Notes: generated from the sequence alone by a model not told the origin. A stretch of DNA of 64,000 nucleotides from Azospirillum agricola (GCF_017876095.1 NZ_JAGINM010000008.1:62001-126000); one strand, 5' to 3'. Positions 7,219-16,528 are shown, numbered from the stretch's first letter. Numbers and translations are program-made.

Positions 7219-10205
7219 CAGTCGTCTCCCATCGTCGTCTGTGCCGGCGTCGGGGTCGGGGGCGGCGTCGGCGCCGATACCGGCGGCGGCAGGGCCGGCG
7301 GGTCGGCGGGGCGCGGCGCCGAGGCGCGGTGGCCGCGCAGCGACTGGCGGGCCAGCGCGATCAGCGTCAGCATCGTGGCGCCGACCACCAGGGCGAAGAC
7401 CCCGACGTCGAAGATCAGGGCGCTCGCCATCGGGAGCTTGCCGAGCACGGGCAGATCCGCGTAGGCGAAATAGGAGGTCAGGAAGGGCCGGCCGAACGCC
7501 CAGGCGCCCAGGCCGGTGCCGGCGGCCAGCAGCAGCCCGATGCCCATCCAGCGCAGCGGCAGCACCCGCAGCCGCGCCTCGACCCACTGCGTTCCGCCCA
7601 GCATGTATTGCAGGATCATGGCGATCGAGGCGGTGAGCCCCGCCGCGAAGCCGCCGCCGGGCTGGTCGTGGCCGCGCAGCAGCAGGAACATCGCGACCAG
7701 GCAGATGATCGGGAAGAGCAGCCGCGCGATCAGCGACGGGATCAGCAGCCAGTCGGCCACCGTGTCGCCGTCGCGCCGCTCCGGCTGGGCGATGTCGTAG
7801 GCGCTCTGGGCGCGCTGCTGCTCGGGCACGTCGACGCTGTCGGGCGCCGGGCGGAAGCGGCGCAGCAGCGCGTAGGCGGTCAGCGCCACCGCGCCGAGCA
7901 CGGTGATCTCGCCCAGCGTGTCGAAGCCGCGGAAATCCACCAGGATCACGTTGACGACGTTGGTGCCGCCGCCTTCCGTGTAGGCGCGTTCCAGGAAATG
8001 CTCGGCCAGCAGCTCCGGCGGGACGCGGGTCATCACCGCGAAGGCGAGCGCCGCCATGCCGGCGCCGGCGGCGACGGCGATGCCGAGGTCGCGCAGGCGG
8101 CGCGTCCGGGTCAGCACCTCCGCCGCGCGGGTGCCGGGCAGGTCCAGCCGCTTGGGCAGCCAGCGCAGGCCCAGCAGCAGCAGGACGGTGGTGACGACCT
8201 CGACCAGCAGCTGCGTCAGCGCGAGGTCGGGGGCGGAGAACCAGACGAAGGTGATGCAGGTGACCAGCCCGGTGCCGCCCAGCAGGATGAGGGCCGCGAG
8301 CCGGTGGAACTTCGCCTGCCACGCCGCGCCCAGCGCGCAGCCCGCGCCGATCGCCCAGATCAGCGCCAGCACCGGGTCGATGCCGGCGGGGATCAGGTTG
8401 CCGGGGCCGGGCCAGCGCAGCAGGGCGGCCCAGCCCGCCGCCAGGACGGCGACGCAGACCACGAGGCGGAGCTGGGGTTGCAGGCGGCGGGTGCCGAGCA
8501 GCCCCTCCGCCGTCCGCGCCAGCCGCCAGGACAGGAAGACCAGGGCGCGCTCGAACAGGCGCTGGCTGTCCAGCCGGCGGATCAGCGGCGCCCCCTCGAC
8601 CCCCTTGGCCAGATACTCCTGGAGCAGCAGGTAGAGCACGACGCCGGCCGTCAGGGCCAGCAGGCTCATCAGCAGCGGCCGGTTGAAGCCGTGCCAGACC
8701 GCGAGGCTGTATTCGGGCGTCGCGGTCCCCAGGGCGGCGTGCGCCGCCATGTCCAGGTACGGCCCGACGGTGGCCGCCGGCAGCAGGCCGACGATGATGC
8801 AGGCCAGCACCAGGATCTCGACCGGGAAGCGCATCCAGGAGGGCGGCTCGTGCGGCTTGCGCGGCAGGTCGACCGGATCGGGGCCGAAGAAGGCGCCGTG
8901 GATGAAGCGCAGCGAGTAGGCGACGCTGAAGGCGCTCGCCACCGTGGCGGCGACCGGCAGGATGTCGATCAGCGGCGGCAGCGGCCCCTCGGCCGACAGC
9001 GCCTCGGCGAAGAACATCTCCTTGGAGATGAAGCCGTTGAGCAGCGGCACGCCGGCCATCGCGGCGGCGGCGACCAGCGCCAGCCGCGCGGTGAAGGGCA
9101 TGAAGCGGTTCAGGCCGGACAGGCGCCGGATGTCGCGGGTCCCGGTCTCGTGGTCGATGATGCCGGCGGCCATGAACAGCGACGCCTTGAAGGTCGCGTG
9201 GTTGATGATGTGGAAGATCGCCGCGACCATGGCGAGCCGGCTGTTGAGGCCGAGCAGCAGCGTGATAAGCCCGAGATGGCTGATGGTCGAATAGGCCAGA
9301 AGCCCCTTCAGGTCGTGCTGGAAGATCGCGGCGTAGGCGCCGAGCAGCAGCGTGGCGATGCCGGCCGAGCTGACGATCCAGAACCAGGCCTCGGTCCCGG
9401 CCATCACCGGCCACAGCCGCGCCATCAGGAAGATGCCGACCTTCACCAGCGTCGCCGAGTGCAGGTAGGCCGAGACCGGGGTTGGCGCCGCCATCGCGTG
9501 CGGCAGCCAGAAATGGAAGGGGAACTGCGCGCTCTTGGTCAGGGCGCCCAGCAGGATGAGGATCAGGGCCGGCAGGTAGAGGGGATGCGCCCGGATGCGG
9601 TCGCCCGAGGCCAGCACGACGTCGAGGTTGTAGCTGCCGACGATGTGGCCGAGCACCAGCATGCCGGCGAACAGGCACAGGCCCCCGGTGGCGGTGATGG
9701 TCAGCGCCATCCGCGCCCCGTCGCGCGCCGCCGCCAGATGGTGCCAGTAGCCGATCAGCAGGAAGGAGAAGAGGCTGGTCAGCTCCCAGAAGAAGGCGAT
9801 CTGGATCAGGTTGCCGGAGAGCACCACCCCCATCATGGAGCCCATGAAGGCGAGCAGGAAGGCGAAGAACCGGGGGACCGGATCCTCGGCCGACATGTAG
9901 TAGCGCGCGTAGAGGATCACCAGCGCGCCGACGCCCGAGATCAGCCCGGCGAACAGCCAGGCGAAGCCGTCCATCCGCAGGATGAAGTTCAGCCCGACCG
10001 ACGGCATCCAGTCGATCTCGTGGCGGAGCACGCCGCCGGCCGCCACCGTCGAATAGGCGGCCCACAGCAGGGCGAGTCCGACCAGCGCGACCCCGCCGGC
10101 CATCCACGCCGCGGCGTTGCGCGCGTGCGTCGGCAGGAGGCCGGCGGCGATGGCGCCGACGAAGGGAAGACCGACGGCGGTCAGGAGCAACAGGGCGTCG
10201 GGCAT
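7218..10205 (-). CDS. mnhA: Fused antiporter subunit A/B (PhaAB type)
   Basis: This 995-residue protein is the first gene of the antiporter operon. Residues ~1-780 are a NuoL/MnhA-like domain with the NuoL-type segments F-W-E-L-T-S-L-F-S-F-L-L-I-G-Y and Q-F-P-F-H-F-W-L-P-H-A-M-A-A-P-T-P-V-S-A. Residues ~830-960 are an MnhB domain with the hallmark R-G-H-D-Q-P-G-G-G-F. MnhA and MnhB are separate proteins in Bacillus but fused in rhizobial PhaAB, so this is the six-gene alphaproteobacterial form. The ATG at 10205 was chosen because G-G-A-G sits just upstream. A TTG twelve bases earlier is possible. A Pro/Ala/Thr-rich tail ends the chain. Confidence 0.93.
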   Translation of the reverse strand: MPDALLLLTAVGLPFVGAIAAGLLPTHARNAAAWMAGGVALVGLALLWAAYSTVAAGGVLRHEIDWMPSVGLNFILRMDGFAWLFAGLISGVGALVILYARYYMSAEDPVPRFFAFLLAFMGSMMGVVLSGNLIQIAFFWELTSLFSFLLIGYWHHLAAARDGARMALTITATGGLCLFAGMLVLGHIVGSYNLDVVLASGDRIRAHPLYLPALILILLGALTKSAQFPFHFWLPHAMAAPTPVSAYLHSATLVKVGIFLMARLWPVMAGTEAWFWIVSSAGIATLLLGAYAAIFQHDLKGLLAYSTISHLGLITLLLGLNSRLAMVAAIFHIINHATFKASLFMAAGIIDHETGTRDIRRLSGLNRFMPFTARLALVAAAAMAGVPLLNGFISKEMFFAEALSAEGPLPPLIDILPVAATVASAFSVAYSLRFIHGAFFGPDPVDLPRKPHEPPSWMRFPVEILVLACIIVGLLPAATVGPYLDMAAHAALGTATPEYSLAVWHGFNRPLLMSLLALTAGVVLYLLLQEYLAKGVEGAPLIRRLDSQRLFERALVFLSWRLARTAEGLLGTRRLQPQLRLVVCVAVLAAGWAALLRWPGPGNLIPAGIDPVLALIWAIGAGCALGAAWQAKFHRLAALILLGGTGLVTCITFVWFSAPDLALTQLLVEVVTTVLLLLGLRWLPKRLDLPGTRAAEVLTRTRRLRDLGIAVAAGAGMAALAFAVMTRVPPELLAEHFLERAYTEGGGTNVVNVILVDFRGFDTLGEITVLGAVALTAYALLRRFRPAPDSVDVPEQQRAQSAYDIAQPERRDGDTVADWLLIPSLIARLLFPIICLVAMFLLLRGHDQPGGGFAAGLTASIAMILQYMLGGTQWVEARLRVLPLRWMGIGLLLAAGTGLGAWAFGRPFLTSYFAYADLPVLGKLPMASALIFDVGVFALVVGATMLTLIALARQSLRGHRASAPRPADPPALPPPVSAPTPPPTPTPAQTTMGDD

Positions 10206-10356
10206 GCTCTCCAACAATCAAGCGGCTTGGTGACGGCGTGGGCGGAACCGTGGGGCGGGACCGTGGCCATCGGTGGGGCGGCGGGCGTTCCGGAGACCGG
10301 CGCGGCGCCCGTTCAGGCGTGTCGGCGGGGCATGGCCGGGGGATCGGGGTCGGGGC

Positions 10357-10845
10357 TCATGGGCCTTCCGGCACCACATCCTCGTCGGGGTCGGGAACCG
10401 TCGCCTGCTGGATGAGCTGCACGACCTCCTCGGACGTCTCCGCGGCGCGCAGCCGGCGCAGCGTCTGCGGGTCGCGCAGCGCCCGGCAGATTTCCGACAT
10501 GGCGGGCAGCAGCCCCTTGCGGGCCGCCGTGGGCCACAGAACCAGGAAGGCCAGGTCGACCGGCTCCTCGTCCCGCGCGTCGAAGTTGACGCCGCGGCCG
10601 AGCCGGGCGAACAGCACGACCGGAGCCTGGGCGTCGCGCAGCTCCGCATGGGGAAGCGCCACGCCGCGGCCGAGCGCGGTGGAGCCGATCTTCTCGCGCG
10701 CCTGGAGCGCCGCCAGCACGTCCGGCTTGGGAAGCCCCAGCCGGTTCGCCGCCTCGTCCGCCAGCAGGTCGAGCAGCCCGGCCTTGTTGGCCGGGCTTGC
10801 GCCGAGAATGACGTCGGCCGTCGAAAAAAGGTCCGAAATGCTCAT
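10357..10845 (-). CDS. PtsN-like EIIA(Ntr)-type phosphotransferase protein
   Basis: This 162-residue soluble protein has a PTS EIIA type-2 fold. The phosphorylatable histidine lies in G-R-G-V-A-L-P-H-A, and the beginning S-I-S-D-L-F-S-T-A-D-V-I-L-G resembles EIIA(Ntr). In many proteobacteria EIIA(Ntr) regulates nitrogen, potassium and stress functions rather than sugar import. It stands alone without rpoN or hpf, so it is a PtsN paralog rather than certainly PtsN. The start is the ATG preceded by A-A-G-G-A-G. It lies 150 bp upstream of the antiporter operon in the same direction and may be related to cation homeostasis. Confidence 0.8.
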   Translation of the reverse strand: MSISDLFSTADVILGASPANKAGLLDLLADEAANRLGLPKPDVLAALQAREKIGSTALGRGVALPHAELRDAQAPVVLFARLGRGVNFDARDEEPVDLAFLVLWPTAARKGLLPAMSEICRALRDPQTLRRLRAAETSEEVVQLIQQATVPDPDEDVVPEGP

Positions 10846-10981
10846 TCCCGTCTCCTTGTGGGCGAACCGTCTGCGTTCTGCATTGGATGGTGTTCGCGTC
10901 CGGAACGTCAAGTGGGCTGCCCGGAACGCCGGGGCAATCGCCTGAAGCGGAGGAAACCCCCTGCCTTGCCGCAAGACCCAT

Positions 10982-11818
10982 CTAGCGCCGCCGGACGCCG
11001 CTCAGCGCCCCCGTTATCAGGGCGTCGCAGGGAAGCTCCGCCAGCACGTCCTGGGCGACGCTGCCCAGCAGCACGCGGATCAGCCCGTCGCGCCGCGCCG
11101 ACCCCATCGCCACCAGATCGTAGCGGCCCAGCCGCGCCGCGCGGACGATCTCCGGGACCAGGGCGCCGATTCGCACCTCGCGGGTGACGGCCAGATCGCC
11201 GGGCGCGTCCGCCCCCAGCAGCCGGTCGAAGTCGGCGGCGAACTCGGCGGCGAGGTTCGCCCCGGCGGAGGTCACCGGGGGCAGGTCGAGAAGATGCAGC
11301 AGATGCAGGCCGCCGGCCGGCAGCAGCCGGCGCGCCGCCTCGATCGAGGCGCGCGAGCGTTCGGAGAAATCGACCGGAACCAGCGCGCGGGTGTAGGGGC
11401 CGAGCGGCTTGTCGCGCACCACCAGCAGCGGCGTTTCGTCGGCGACGGCGATCCGCTCGACGGTGGCGGGCAGGAACAGATCCGCGAGCTGGTCGCGCGC
11501 GTGGGCGCCGGCCACCACCAGATCGGGCTGCCACAGCCCGGCATAGCCGGCGATCCGCGAATCGACCGCCCCGCCCCGCACCGCGACTTCCTGGGTCGTC
11601 AGCCCGGCGGCGCCGGGAATCGCCAGCAGGTGGCGGCGGAGCTCCATCTCGACGTGATGGAGGGGCAGATGGGCATAGGGGCCGTCCGTTCCGTGGACGA
11701 CGTGGAGCGTCGTCAGCTCGGCGCCGGACTGGCGGGCAAGCTGAACCGCGCGTTCCATCGCCCGATCCGATTTCGGTTCGAGGTCGGTCGCCAGCAGGAT
11801 TCGTCGAAGGCTCGCCAT
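10982..11818 (-). CDS. Tandem universal stress protein (UspA family)
   Basis: This 278-residue cytoplasmic protein consists of two UspA domains. The first begins R-R-I-L-L-A-T-D-L-E (residues 5-14) and ends with L-L-V-V-R-D. The second begins R-A-L-V-P-V-D-F-S near residue 145. The nucleotide-binding signature G-x2-G-x9-G(S/T) is only partly recognisable in the second repeat (M-G-S-A-R-R-D-G-L-I-R-V-L-L-G-S-V-A). Such proteins are induced by starvation, anoxia or uncouplers. Its start overlaps the upstream boundary of the divergent kinase locus, so the two may share a regulatory interval. Confidence 0.9.
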   Translation of the reverse strand: MASLRRILLATDLEPKSDRAMERAVQLARQSGAELTTLHVVHGTDGPYAHLPLHHVEMELRRHLLAIPGAAGLTTQEVAVRGGAVDSRIAGYAGLWQPDLVVAGAHARDQLADLFLPATVERIAVADETPLLVVRDKPLGPYTRALVPVDFSERSRASIEAARRLLPAGGLHLLHLLDLPPVTSAGANLAAEFAADFDRLLGADAPGDLAVTREVRIGALVPEIVRAARLGRYDLVAMGSARRDGLIRVLLGSVAQDVLAELPCDALITGALSGVRRR

Positions 11819-12044
11819 GGCCGTTCCCCCCTTTCCCCGTCATGATCGGAAGAGGGGAGCGCCCCTGTCTATGCCGGCTTTTACGGACTGGCGGGGCGAA
11901 AATGTCCGTATTACCACGGATGCCGAAGCCCGGTTGCTGCGGGCGCCGGCCGGCTGGGCTAGCATCCCCCTGCATCCGCCCCCGCCCCGGCCGTGTTTCC
12001 AGCGCGGTGCCGGCAGGGTGGGGCTCGCGGTGGAGCCGGTGCCG

Positions 12045-13814
12045 ATGCCGATGGAACGGGAGGAGATGCCGAAGATTCCGCTCAGCCGCTGGAGCCTCGT
12101 CGCGGCCTATCTGGGCGCCCATCTGGCGCTCGACTGGGTCAGCTTCATCCACGAGATCTCGCCGCTCAACGTCACCCCCTGGAACCCGCCGGCCGGGCTG
12201 ATGATGGGGACGCTGATCGTCTTCGGCCTCCGCGCCGTTCCGCTGGCGTGGCTCGGGCTGATGGCGGCCGACCTGATGGTGCGGGACCTGCCGGTCGCCG
12301 TCTGGGTGACGATGGCGGCGAACGCCGCCGTCGCCGCCGGCTACGGCGGGGCGGCCTGGGGGTTGCGCCGGCGGCTCGGGCTCGACCCCCGGCTGTCGCG
12401 GCTGCGCGACGTCGTGCTGCTGCTCGCCGGCGCCGCGGCGACGCCGCTGGCGGTGGGGATCGGCTACATCGCGCTGCACACGCTGGCCGGCCTGTTCCCC
12501 TGGTCGGACTTCGCCGGGGTGCTGCTGCGCTATTGGGTGGGCGAGGTCATCGGCATCGCGGTGCTGACCCCGGTGGTGCTGGTCGTCCTGCGCGGCGCGG
12601 CGGCCCGTCCGTTCCGGAGCGCGTCCTGGTGGCCGTTCCCGCGATCCTCCTGGCCGCCCTCCTGGCCGCCCTCCTGGCCGCCCTCCTGGACACCGTCCTG
12701 GAGAGTGGCCGCCGAGCTGGCGGGCTACGGGCTGATCATCGCCGTCACCCTGTGGCTGGATTTCGGCCCGCTGGCCCCGGCCCAGTACGAGCATTTCTAC
12801 CTGCTGTTCCTGCCGGCGGTGGCGGTCGCCGTGCGGTACGGGCTGGCGGGGGCGGCCTTCGCCTCGGCCGCCATCCAGGCCGGGCTGATCGTCGCCATCC
12901 AGGCGACCGGGGCGGAGACGGCGCGCACCACCCATTTCCAGCTTCTCATGCTGACTCTGGCGGTGACGGCTCTGCTGCTGGGCGCCGTGGTCAGCGAGCG
13001 CCGCCGGGTCGAGGCGGCGATCCGCGAGCGGCAGTCGGACCTCGCCCGCGCCTCCCGCCTGACCGAGGCCGGCGAGATGGCGGCGGCGCTGGCCCACGAG
13101 CTGAACCAGCCGCTGGCGGCGACGATGAGCTACGCGCGGGCCGCCCGCAAGCTCGCCAAGCTGGAGCAGGCCTCGCCCCGGCTCAGCGAGATCATCGACA
13201 AGACGGTGGCCCAGGCCGAGCGGTCCGACCGGGTGATCCGCAGCCTGCGCGACTTCGTGCGCAAGGGGCGCAGCGACCGCGCGCCGCTGCCGCCCGGCGC
13301 GCTGATCGCCGACTGCCTGACGCTCGCCGCCCCGCTCGCCGGCCAGCACGCCGTGTCGATCCAGCCCGAGGTGGCGCCCGGCCTGCCGCCGGTCAGCGGC
13401 GACGCGATCCAGTTGCAGCAGGTGATCCTCAACCTCGTGCGCAACGCCGCCGAGGCGATGGACGATTCCGCCTCCGCGTCGGCCGGCCCTGCGTCCGCAT
13501 CCGCGTCCGCCCAGGGCGCCGCCCCCCGCCGCCGGCGCATCGTCGTCTTCGCCGCGCGGGCGGCCGAGCCCGGATTCGTGGCGCTCGGCGTGCGCGACAG
13601 CGGGCCGGGGCTGGCCGGGGTGGTCGAGCGCAACCTGTTCGCCCCCTTCGTCACCACCAAGGCGACCGGCATGGGGCTGGGGCTGTCGATCGCCCGCAGC
13701 ATCGTCGAGAGCCACGGCGGCACCATGACCGCCGAGCGTCTGCCCCAGGGAGAGACGATGTTCCGCTTCACCCTTCCCGTCCACGGAGCCGAGGCCGGCC
13801 GCCATGACGCCTGA
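12045..13814 (+). CDS. MASE1-domain sensor histidine kinase
   Basis: This 589-residue membrane kinase has a MASE1-like integral sensor of about eight helices (roughly residues 10-320), starting L-V-A-A-Y-L-G-A-H-L-A-L-D-W. The dimerisation H-box is A-A-L-A-H-E-L-N-Q-P-L-A-A, and the ATPase part has N-L-V-R-N-A-A-E-A-M (N box), D-S-G-P-G-L (G1) and G-M-G-L-G-L-S-I-A (G2). The start is the first ATG with a spaced G-G-T-G-G-A-G; ATGs at 12051 and 12066 are alternatives. The stop overlaps the regulator start by 11 bp. Near residue 205 a 12-bp tandem repeat encodes S-W-P-P units. The signal is unknown; the FixJ-type partner suggests redox or oxygen. Confidence 0.88.
   Translation: MPMEREEMPKIPLSRWSLVAAYLGAHLALDWVSFIHEISPLNVTPWNPPAGLMMGTLIVFGLRAVPLAWLGLMAADLMVRDLPVAVWVTMAANAAVAAGYGGAAWGLRRRLGLDPRLSRLRDVVLLLAGAAATPLAVGIGYIALHTLAGLFPWSDFAGVLLRYWVGEVIGIAVLTPVVLVVLRGAAARPFRSASWWPFPRSSWPPSWPPSWPPSWTPSWRVAAELAGYGLIIAVTLWLDFGPLAPAQYEHFYLLFLPAVAVAVRYGLAGAAFASAAIQAGLIVAIQATGAETARTTHFQLLMLTLAVTALLLGAVVSERRRVEAAIRERQSDLARASRLTEAGEMAAALAHELNQPLAATMSYARAARKLAKLEQASPRLSEIIDKTVAQAERSDRVIRSLRDFVRKGRSDRAPLPPGALIADCLTLAAPLAGQHAVSIQPEVAPGLPPVSGDAIQLQQVILNLVRNAAEAMDDSASASAGPASASASAQGAAPRRRRIVVFAARAAEPGFVALGVRDSGPGLAGVVERNLFAPFVTTKATGMGLGLSIARSIVESHGGTMTAERLPQGETMFRFTLPVHGAEAGRHDA
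12647..12694 (+). repeat. 12-bp tandem repeat inside kinase gene
   Basis: Three perfect copies and one degenerate copy of CTCCTGGCCGCC are present. In the kinase frame they encode repeated S-W-P-P. Because the unit is a multiple of three, copy-number change would not shift the frame. The +2 frame reads L-L-A-A repeats, which look like a membrane helix. Confidence 0.9.
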
Positions 13815-14424
13815 GGCCCCCGTCATCTTCATCGTCGACGACGACGAGGCCGTCCGCGACGCGCTGGCGCTGCATCTGGAGCTGGCCGGGCTGACCGTGC
13901 GCCCCTGCGCCTCGGCCGCCGAGTTCCTGGCGGTGGCCGACCCCGGCCAGCCGGGCTGCGCGGTGCTCGACATCCGGATGCCCGGCATGGACGGGCTGAC
14001 CTTGCAGCAGGAGATGGTCCAGCGCGGCCTGACCCTGCCGGTGATCGTCATGACCGGGCACGGCGACGTGCCGGCCGCCGTCCGCGCCTTCCGGGCCGGC
14101 GCGGTGGATTTCCTCCAGAAGCCGTTCGACGAGGATCTGCTGATCGAACGGGTCCACGAGGCCTGCGAGCGCGACCGCAACGCCCGGCAGGCCGGCATCG
14201 AGGCCGCCGAGATCCGCGAGCGGACGGCCCTGCTCAGCCCGCGCGAGCGCGAGGTGATGGAGCTGGTGGCCGAGGGGCTGCCCAACAAGACCATCGCCCG
14301 CCGGCTCGACATCGGTATCCGCACGGTGGAGACCCACCGGGGCCGCGTGCTGGAGAAGATGGGCGCGCGCAACGCCTCCGAACTGGTCCGCATGCTGACG
14401 CGGCTGGAGCCGGGGCGCGGCTGA
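13804..14424 (+). CDS. FixJ-family response regulator
   Basis: This 206-residue two-domain regulator has an N-terminal receiver with the acidic pocket D-D-D-E, phosphorylatable Asp in V-L-D-I-R-M-P-G-M-D-G and the lysine in L-Q-K-P-F-D. The C-terminal LuxR/FixJ-type helix-turn-helix (about 140-200) reads L-S-P-R-E-R-E-V-M-E-L-V-A-E-G and N-K-T-I-A-R-R-L-D-I-G-I-R-T-V-E. Overlap with the kinase gene makes it the cognate partner. FixJ-type regulators in alphaproteobacteria control microaerobic respiration, nitrogen fixation or C4-dicarboxylate metabolism. No target is evident here apart from the divergent uspA-like gene. Confidence 0.93.
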   Translation: MTPEAPVIFIVDDDEAVRDALALHLELAGLTVRPCASAAEFLAVADPGQPGCAVLDIRMPGMDGLTLQQEMVQRGLTLPVIVMTGHGDVPAAVRAFRAGAVDFLQKPFDEDLLIERVHEACERDRNARQAGIEAAEIRERTALLSPREREVMELVAEGLPNKTIARRLDIGIRTVETHRGRVLEKMGARNASELVRMLTRLEPGRG

Positions 14425-14445
14425 GCGCCATTTCCGGGGCGGCGC

Positions 14446-15867
14446 TCAGCCTCCCGCCGCGGGGAGCCGCAGCTCGGCGCGCAGGCCGCCCAGGGCGGAG
14501 TCGGTCAGCCGCAGGTCGCCGCCGTAGAGCCGCGCCAGGTCGCGCGACACCGCCAGCCCGAGCCCGGTGCCGGGAACGCTCTCGTCCAGCCGGATGCCGG
14601 GCAGCAGCACCTCCTCGCGGCGCTCCTCCGGCAGGCCGGGGCCGTCGTCGTCGATGGTGACGACCAGCATCCCCGTCTCGGCCCGGCAGGCGATGGCGAC
14701 GCGGCCGACGGCCCAGGCGCAGGCGTTGTCCACCAGATTGCCGAGCATCTCGTCGAGATCCTCGCGTTCCCCGGCGAAGAGATGGCCGGGGGCGACATCC
14801 AGCTCCAGGGCCAGCCCCGCCGCGGCGTGCAGCTTGCCCATGACGCGGACCAGCCCGGCCGCGCTGTCGGCCACCGGCGTGCTGATGCCCGGCACCCCGC
14901 GCGAGGCGGCGGCGCGCGCGCGGGCCATGTGATGGTCGACGTGGCGGCGCATCGCCGCAATGCCCTGGGCGATCCGCCGGGCGCTGGCGGCGTCGGCCGG
15001 GGCCTGCTGATCCTCCAGCGCGCGGGCCTCGTTGGCGAGCACGGCAAGGTTGGTCTTCAATGCGTGGGCGAGGTTGCCGGCCTGCAACCGCCCGCGCCCG
15101 ACGACCTCCTCGGCGTGGGCGAGCAGGGCGTTCAGATCCTCGACCAGGGGCGTGACCTCGGCCGGCATCGCCCCGGCGAAGCGCTTCCGCCGTCCGGCCC
15201 GCAGCTCGGTCAGCTCGCGGCGCAGCCGCGCCAGCGGTTCCAGCCCGACCTTCACCTGGACCAGCGCCGCCGCGATCAGGGCGAGCGCCAGCGCGCCGAG
15301 CGACAGCGCCAGCGTGCGGTCGAAGGCGTCGGTCACCGCCGCCATCTCGGCGCGGTCGGCGGCGACGGCGATGCGGATCGGATCGGGCCGCTCGGGCAGC
15401 AGGATGGAGCGTTCGACGACCGCCAGCGGCTGGCCGGAGGGGCCGGCGATATCGTGGTGGTGGATGCCGCCGTCGTCGGCCGCGCCCGGTCCGCCCGCCG
15501 CCGGCAGGGCCAGCGCGCCATCCCACAGCGAGCGGGAGCGCAGGATCGTCCCCTCCGGCCCGCCGACCTGCCAGTAGAGGCCGGACAGCGGACGGCGGAA
15601 GCGCGGGTCGCTCAGGGGCGCGCGGAGCACCGGCCGCCCCGCCGGGTCCAGCTCCAGCCCGGCGGCGAGCTGCTCCAGATGATTGGTCATCTCGGCCCGG
15701 AAGCGGCGTTCGACATGGTCCTGGAACAGGCCGGACAGGACGATGCCGGCGGCGGCCAGGGCGAGGGCGATCCACACCGCCGCCCCGGCGAGCAGGCGGA
15801 AGCGCAGCGAATCCGGCCAGCCAGCCGCCAGCCAGCCCGTTACCGGCCAGCCTCCCGGCCGCCTCAC
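14446..15867 (-). CDS. PhoQ-like sensor histidine kinase
   Basis: This 473-residue inner-membrane kinase starts at a GTG that overlaps the regulator stop (GTGA). There is a first helix at about 25-47, a periplasmic domain, a second helix near 195-215 and a HAMP-like linker. The H-box is L-A-H-A-L-K-T-N-L-A-V-L, of the PhoQ/HPK type. The usual proline five residues after His is Asn here. The ATPase motifs are N-L-V-D-N-A, D-D-D-G-P-G-L and G-T-G-L-G-L-A-V. The gene order (PepSY protein, regulator, kinase) is common in alphaproteobacteria and often responds to metals or envelope stress. Confidence 0.9.
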   Translation of the reverse strand: MRRPGGWPVTGWLAAGWPDSLRFRLLAGAAVWIALALAAAGIVLSGLFQDHVERRFRAEMTNHLEQLAAGLELDPAGRPVLRAPLSDPRFRRPLSGLYWQVGGPEGTILRSRSLWDGALALPAAGGPGAADDGGIHHHDIAGPSGQPLAVVERSILLPERPDPIRIAVAADRAEMAAVTDAFDRTLALSLGALALALIAAALVQVKVGLEPLARLRRELTELRAGRRKRFAGAMPAEVTPLVEDLNALLAHAEEVVGRGRLQAGNLAHALKTNLAVLANEARALEDQQAPADAASARRIAQGIAAMRRHVDHHMARARAAASRGVPGISTPVADSAAGLVRVMGKLHAAAGLALELDVAPGHLFAGEREDLDEMLGNLVDNACAWAVGRVAIACRAETGMLVVTIDDDGPGLPEERREEVLLPGIRLDESVPGTGLGLAVSRDLARLYGGDLRLTDSALGGLRAELRLPAAGG

Positions 15868-16523
15868 GGTTCGTCCAGCCGGTAGCCGAGCCCGCGCACG
15901 GTCTTGATCATGTCGGCGCCGATCTTGCGGCGCAGCCGCCCGACGAAGACCTCGACCGTGTTGGAATCGCGGTCGAAATCCTGGGTGTAGACATGCTCGA
16001 TCAGCTCGCTGCGCGACACCGTGCGGCCCTTGCGGTGCATCAGGTAAGAGAGCACACGGTATTCGTAGGCGGTCAGCTCGACCGGCGCGCCGTCGACCGT
16101 GACCCGGCCGGAGCGGGTGTCGAGCACGACGCCGCCGCAGGCGATGTCGGCCGTCGCGTGGCCCTTGGCGCGGCGGATCAGCGCGCGGACGCGGGCCAGA
16201 AGCTCCTCCATGTTGAAGGGCTTGGCGAGATAATCGTCGGCCCCGGCGTCGATGCCCTGCACCTTCTCGTGCCAGGCGTCGCGCGCCGTCAGGATCAGCA
16301 CCGGCACCGTCACCGCGTTGCGCCGCCACGACCGCAGCACCGACAGCCCGTCGACCTTCGGCAGGCCGAGGTCGAGGATGGCGGCGTCGTAGGGCTCGGT
16401 CTCCCCCAGGAACTGGCCGTCCTCGCCGTCGGCCGCGCGGTCGACGGCGTAGCCCTCCGCCTCCAGCCGCTGGGCCAGCTGCCGGGCCAGCTCGGCGTTG
16501 TCCTCCACCACCAGGATGCGCAT
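15864..16523 (-). CDS. OmpR/PhoP-family response regulator
   Basis: This is a 219-residue regulator. The receiver begins M-R-I-L-V-V-E-D-N and contains the phosphoacceptor in A-I-L-D-L-G-L-P-K-V-D-G and the lysine in Y-L-A-K-P-F-N-M-E-E-L. The C-terminal winged helix has E-L-T-A-Y-E-Y-R-V-L, S-R-S-E-L-I-E-H-V-Y and the recognition segment D-S-N-T-V-E-V-F-V-G-R-L-R-R-K-I. It overlaps the kinase gene by 4 bp and lies 5 bp downstream of the PepSY gene, so the three form one operon. It probably controls the PepSY gene and the divergent secreted-protein gene at 17062. Confidence 0.94.
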   Translation of the reverse strand: MRILVVEDNAELARQLAQRLEAEGYAVDRAADGEDGQFLGETEPYDAAILDLGLPKVDGLSVLRSWRRNAVTVPVLILTARDAWHEKVQGIDAGADDYLAKPFNMEELLARVRALIRRAKGHATADIACGGVVLDTRSGRVTVDGAPVELTAYEYRVLSYLMHRKGRTVSRSELIEHVYTQDFDRDSNTVEVFVGRLRRKIGADMIKTVRGLGYRLDEP

Positions 16524-16528
16524 CGGGC

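Noticed and set aside
12647..12694. Repeat in the kinase gene as a frameshift that breaks the gene
   Set aside because: The 12-bp unit preserves the frame, and downstream H, N and G boxes are intact in the same frame.
10908..14393. Very long open reading frame opposite the kinase and regulator genes
   Set aside because: It runs antisense to genes with clear domains and has an Arg/Pro/Gly-rich composition typical of high-GC shadow frames.
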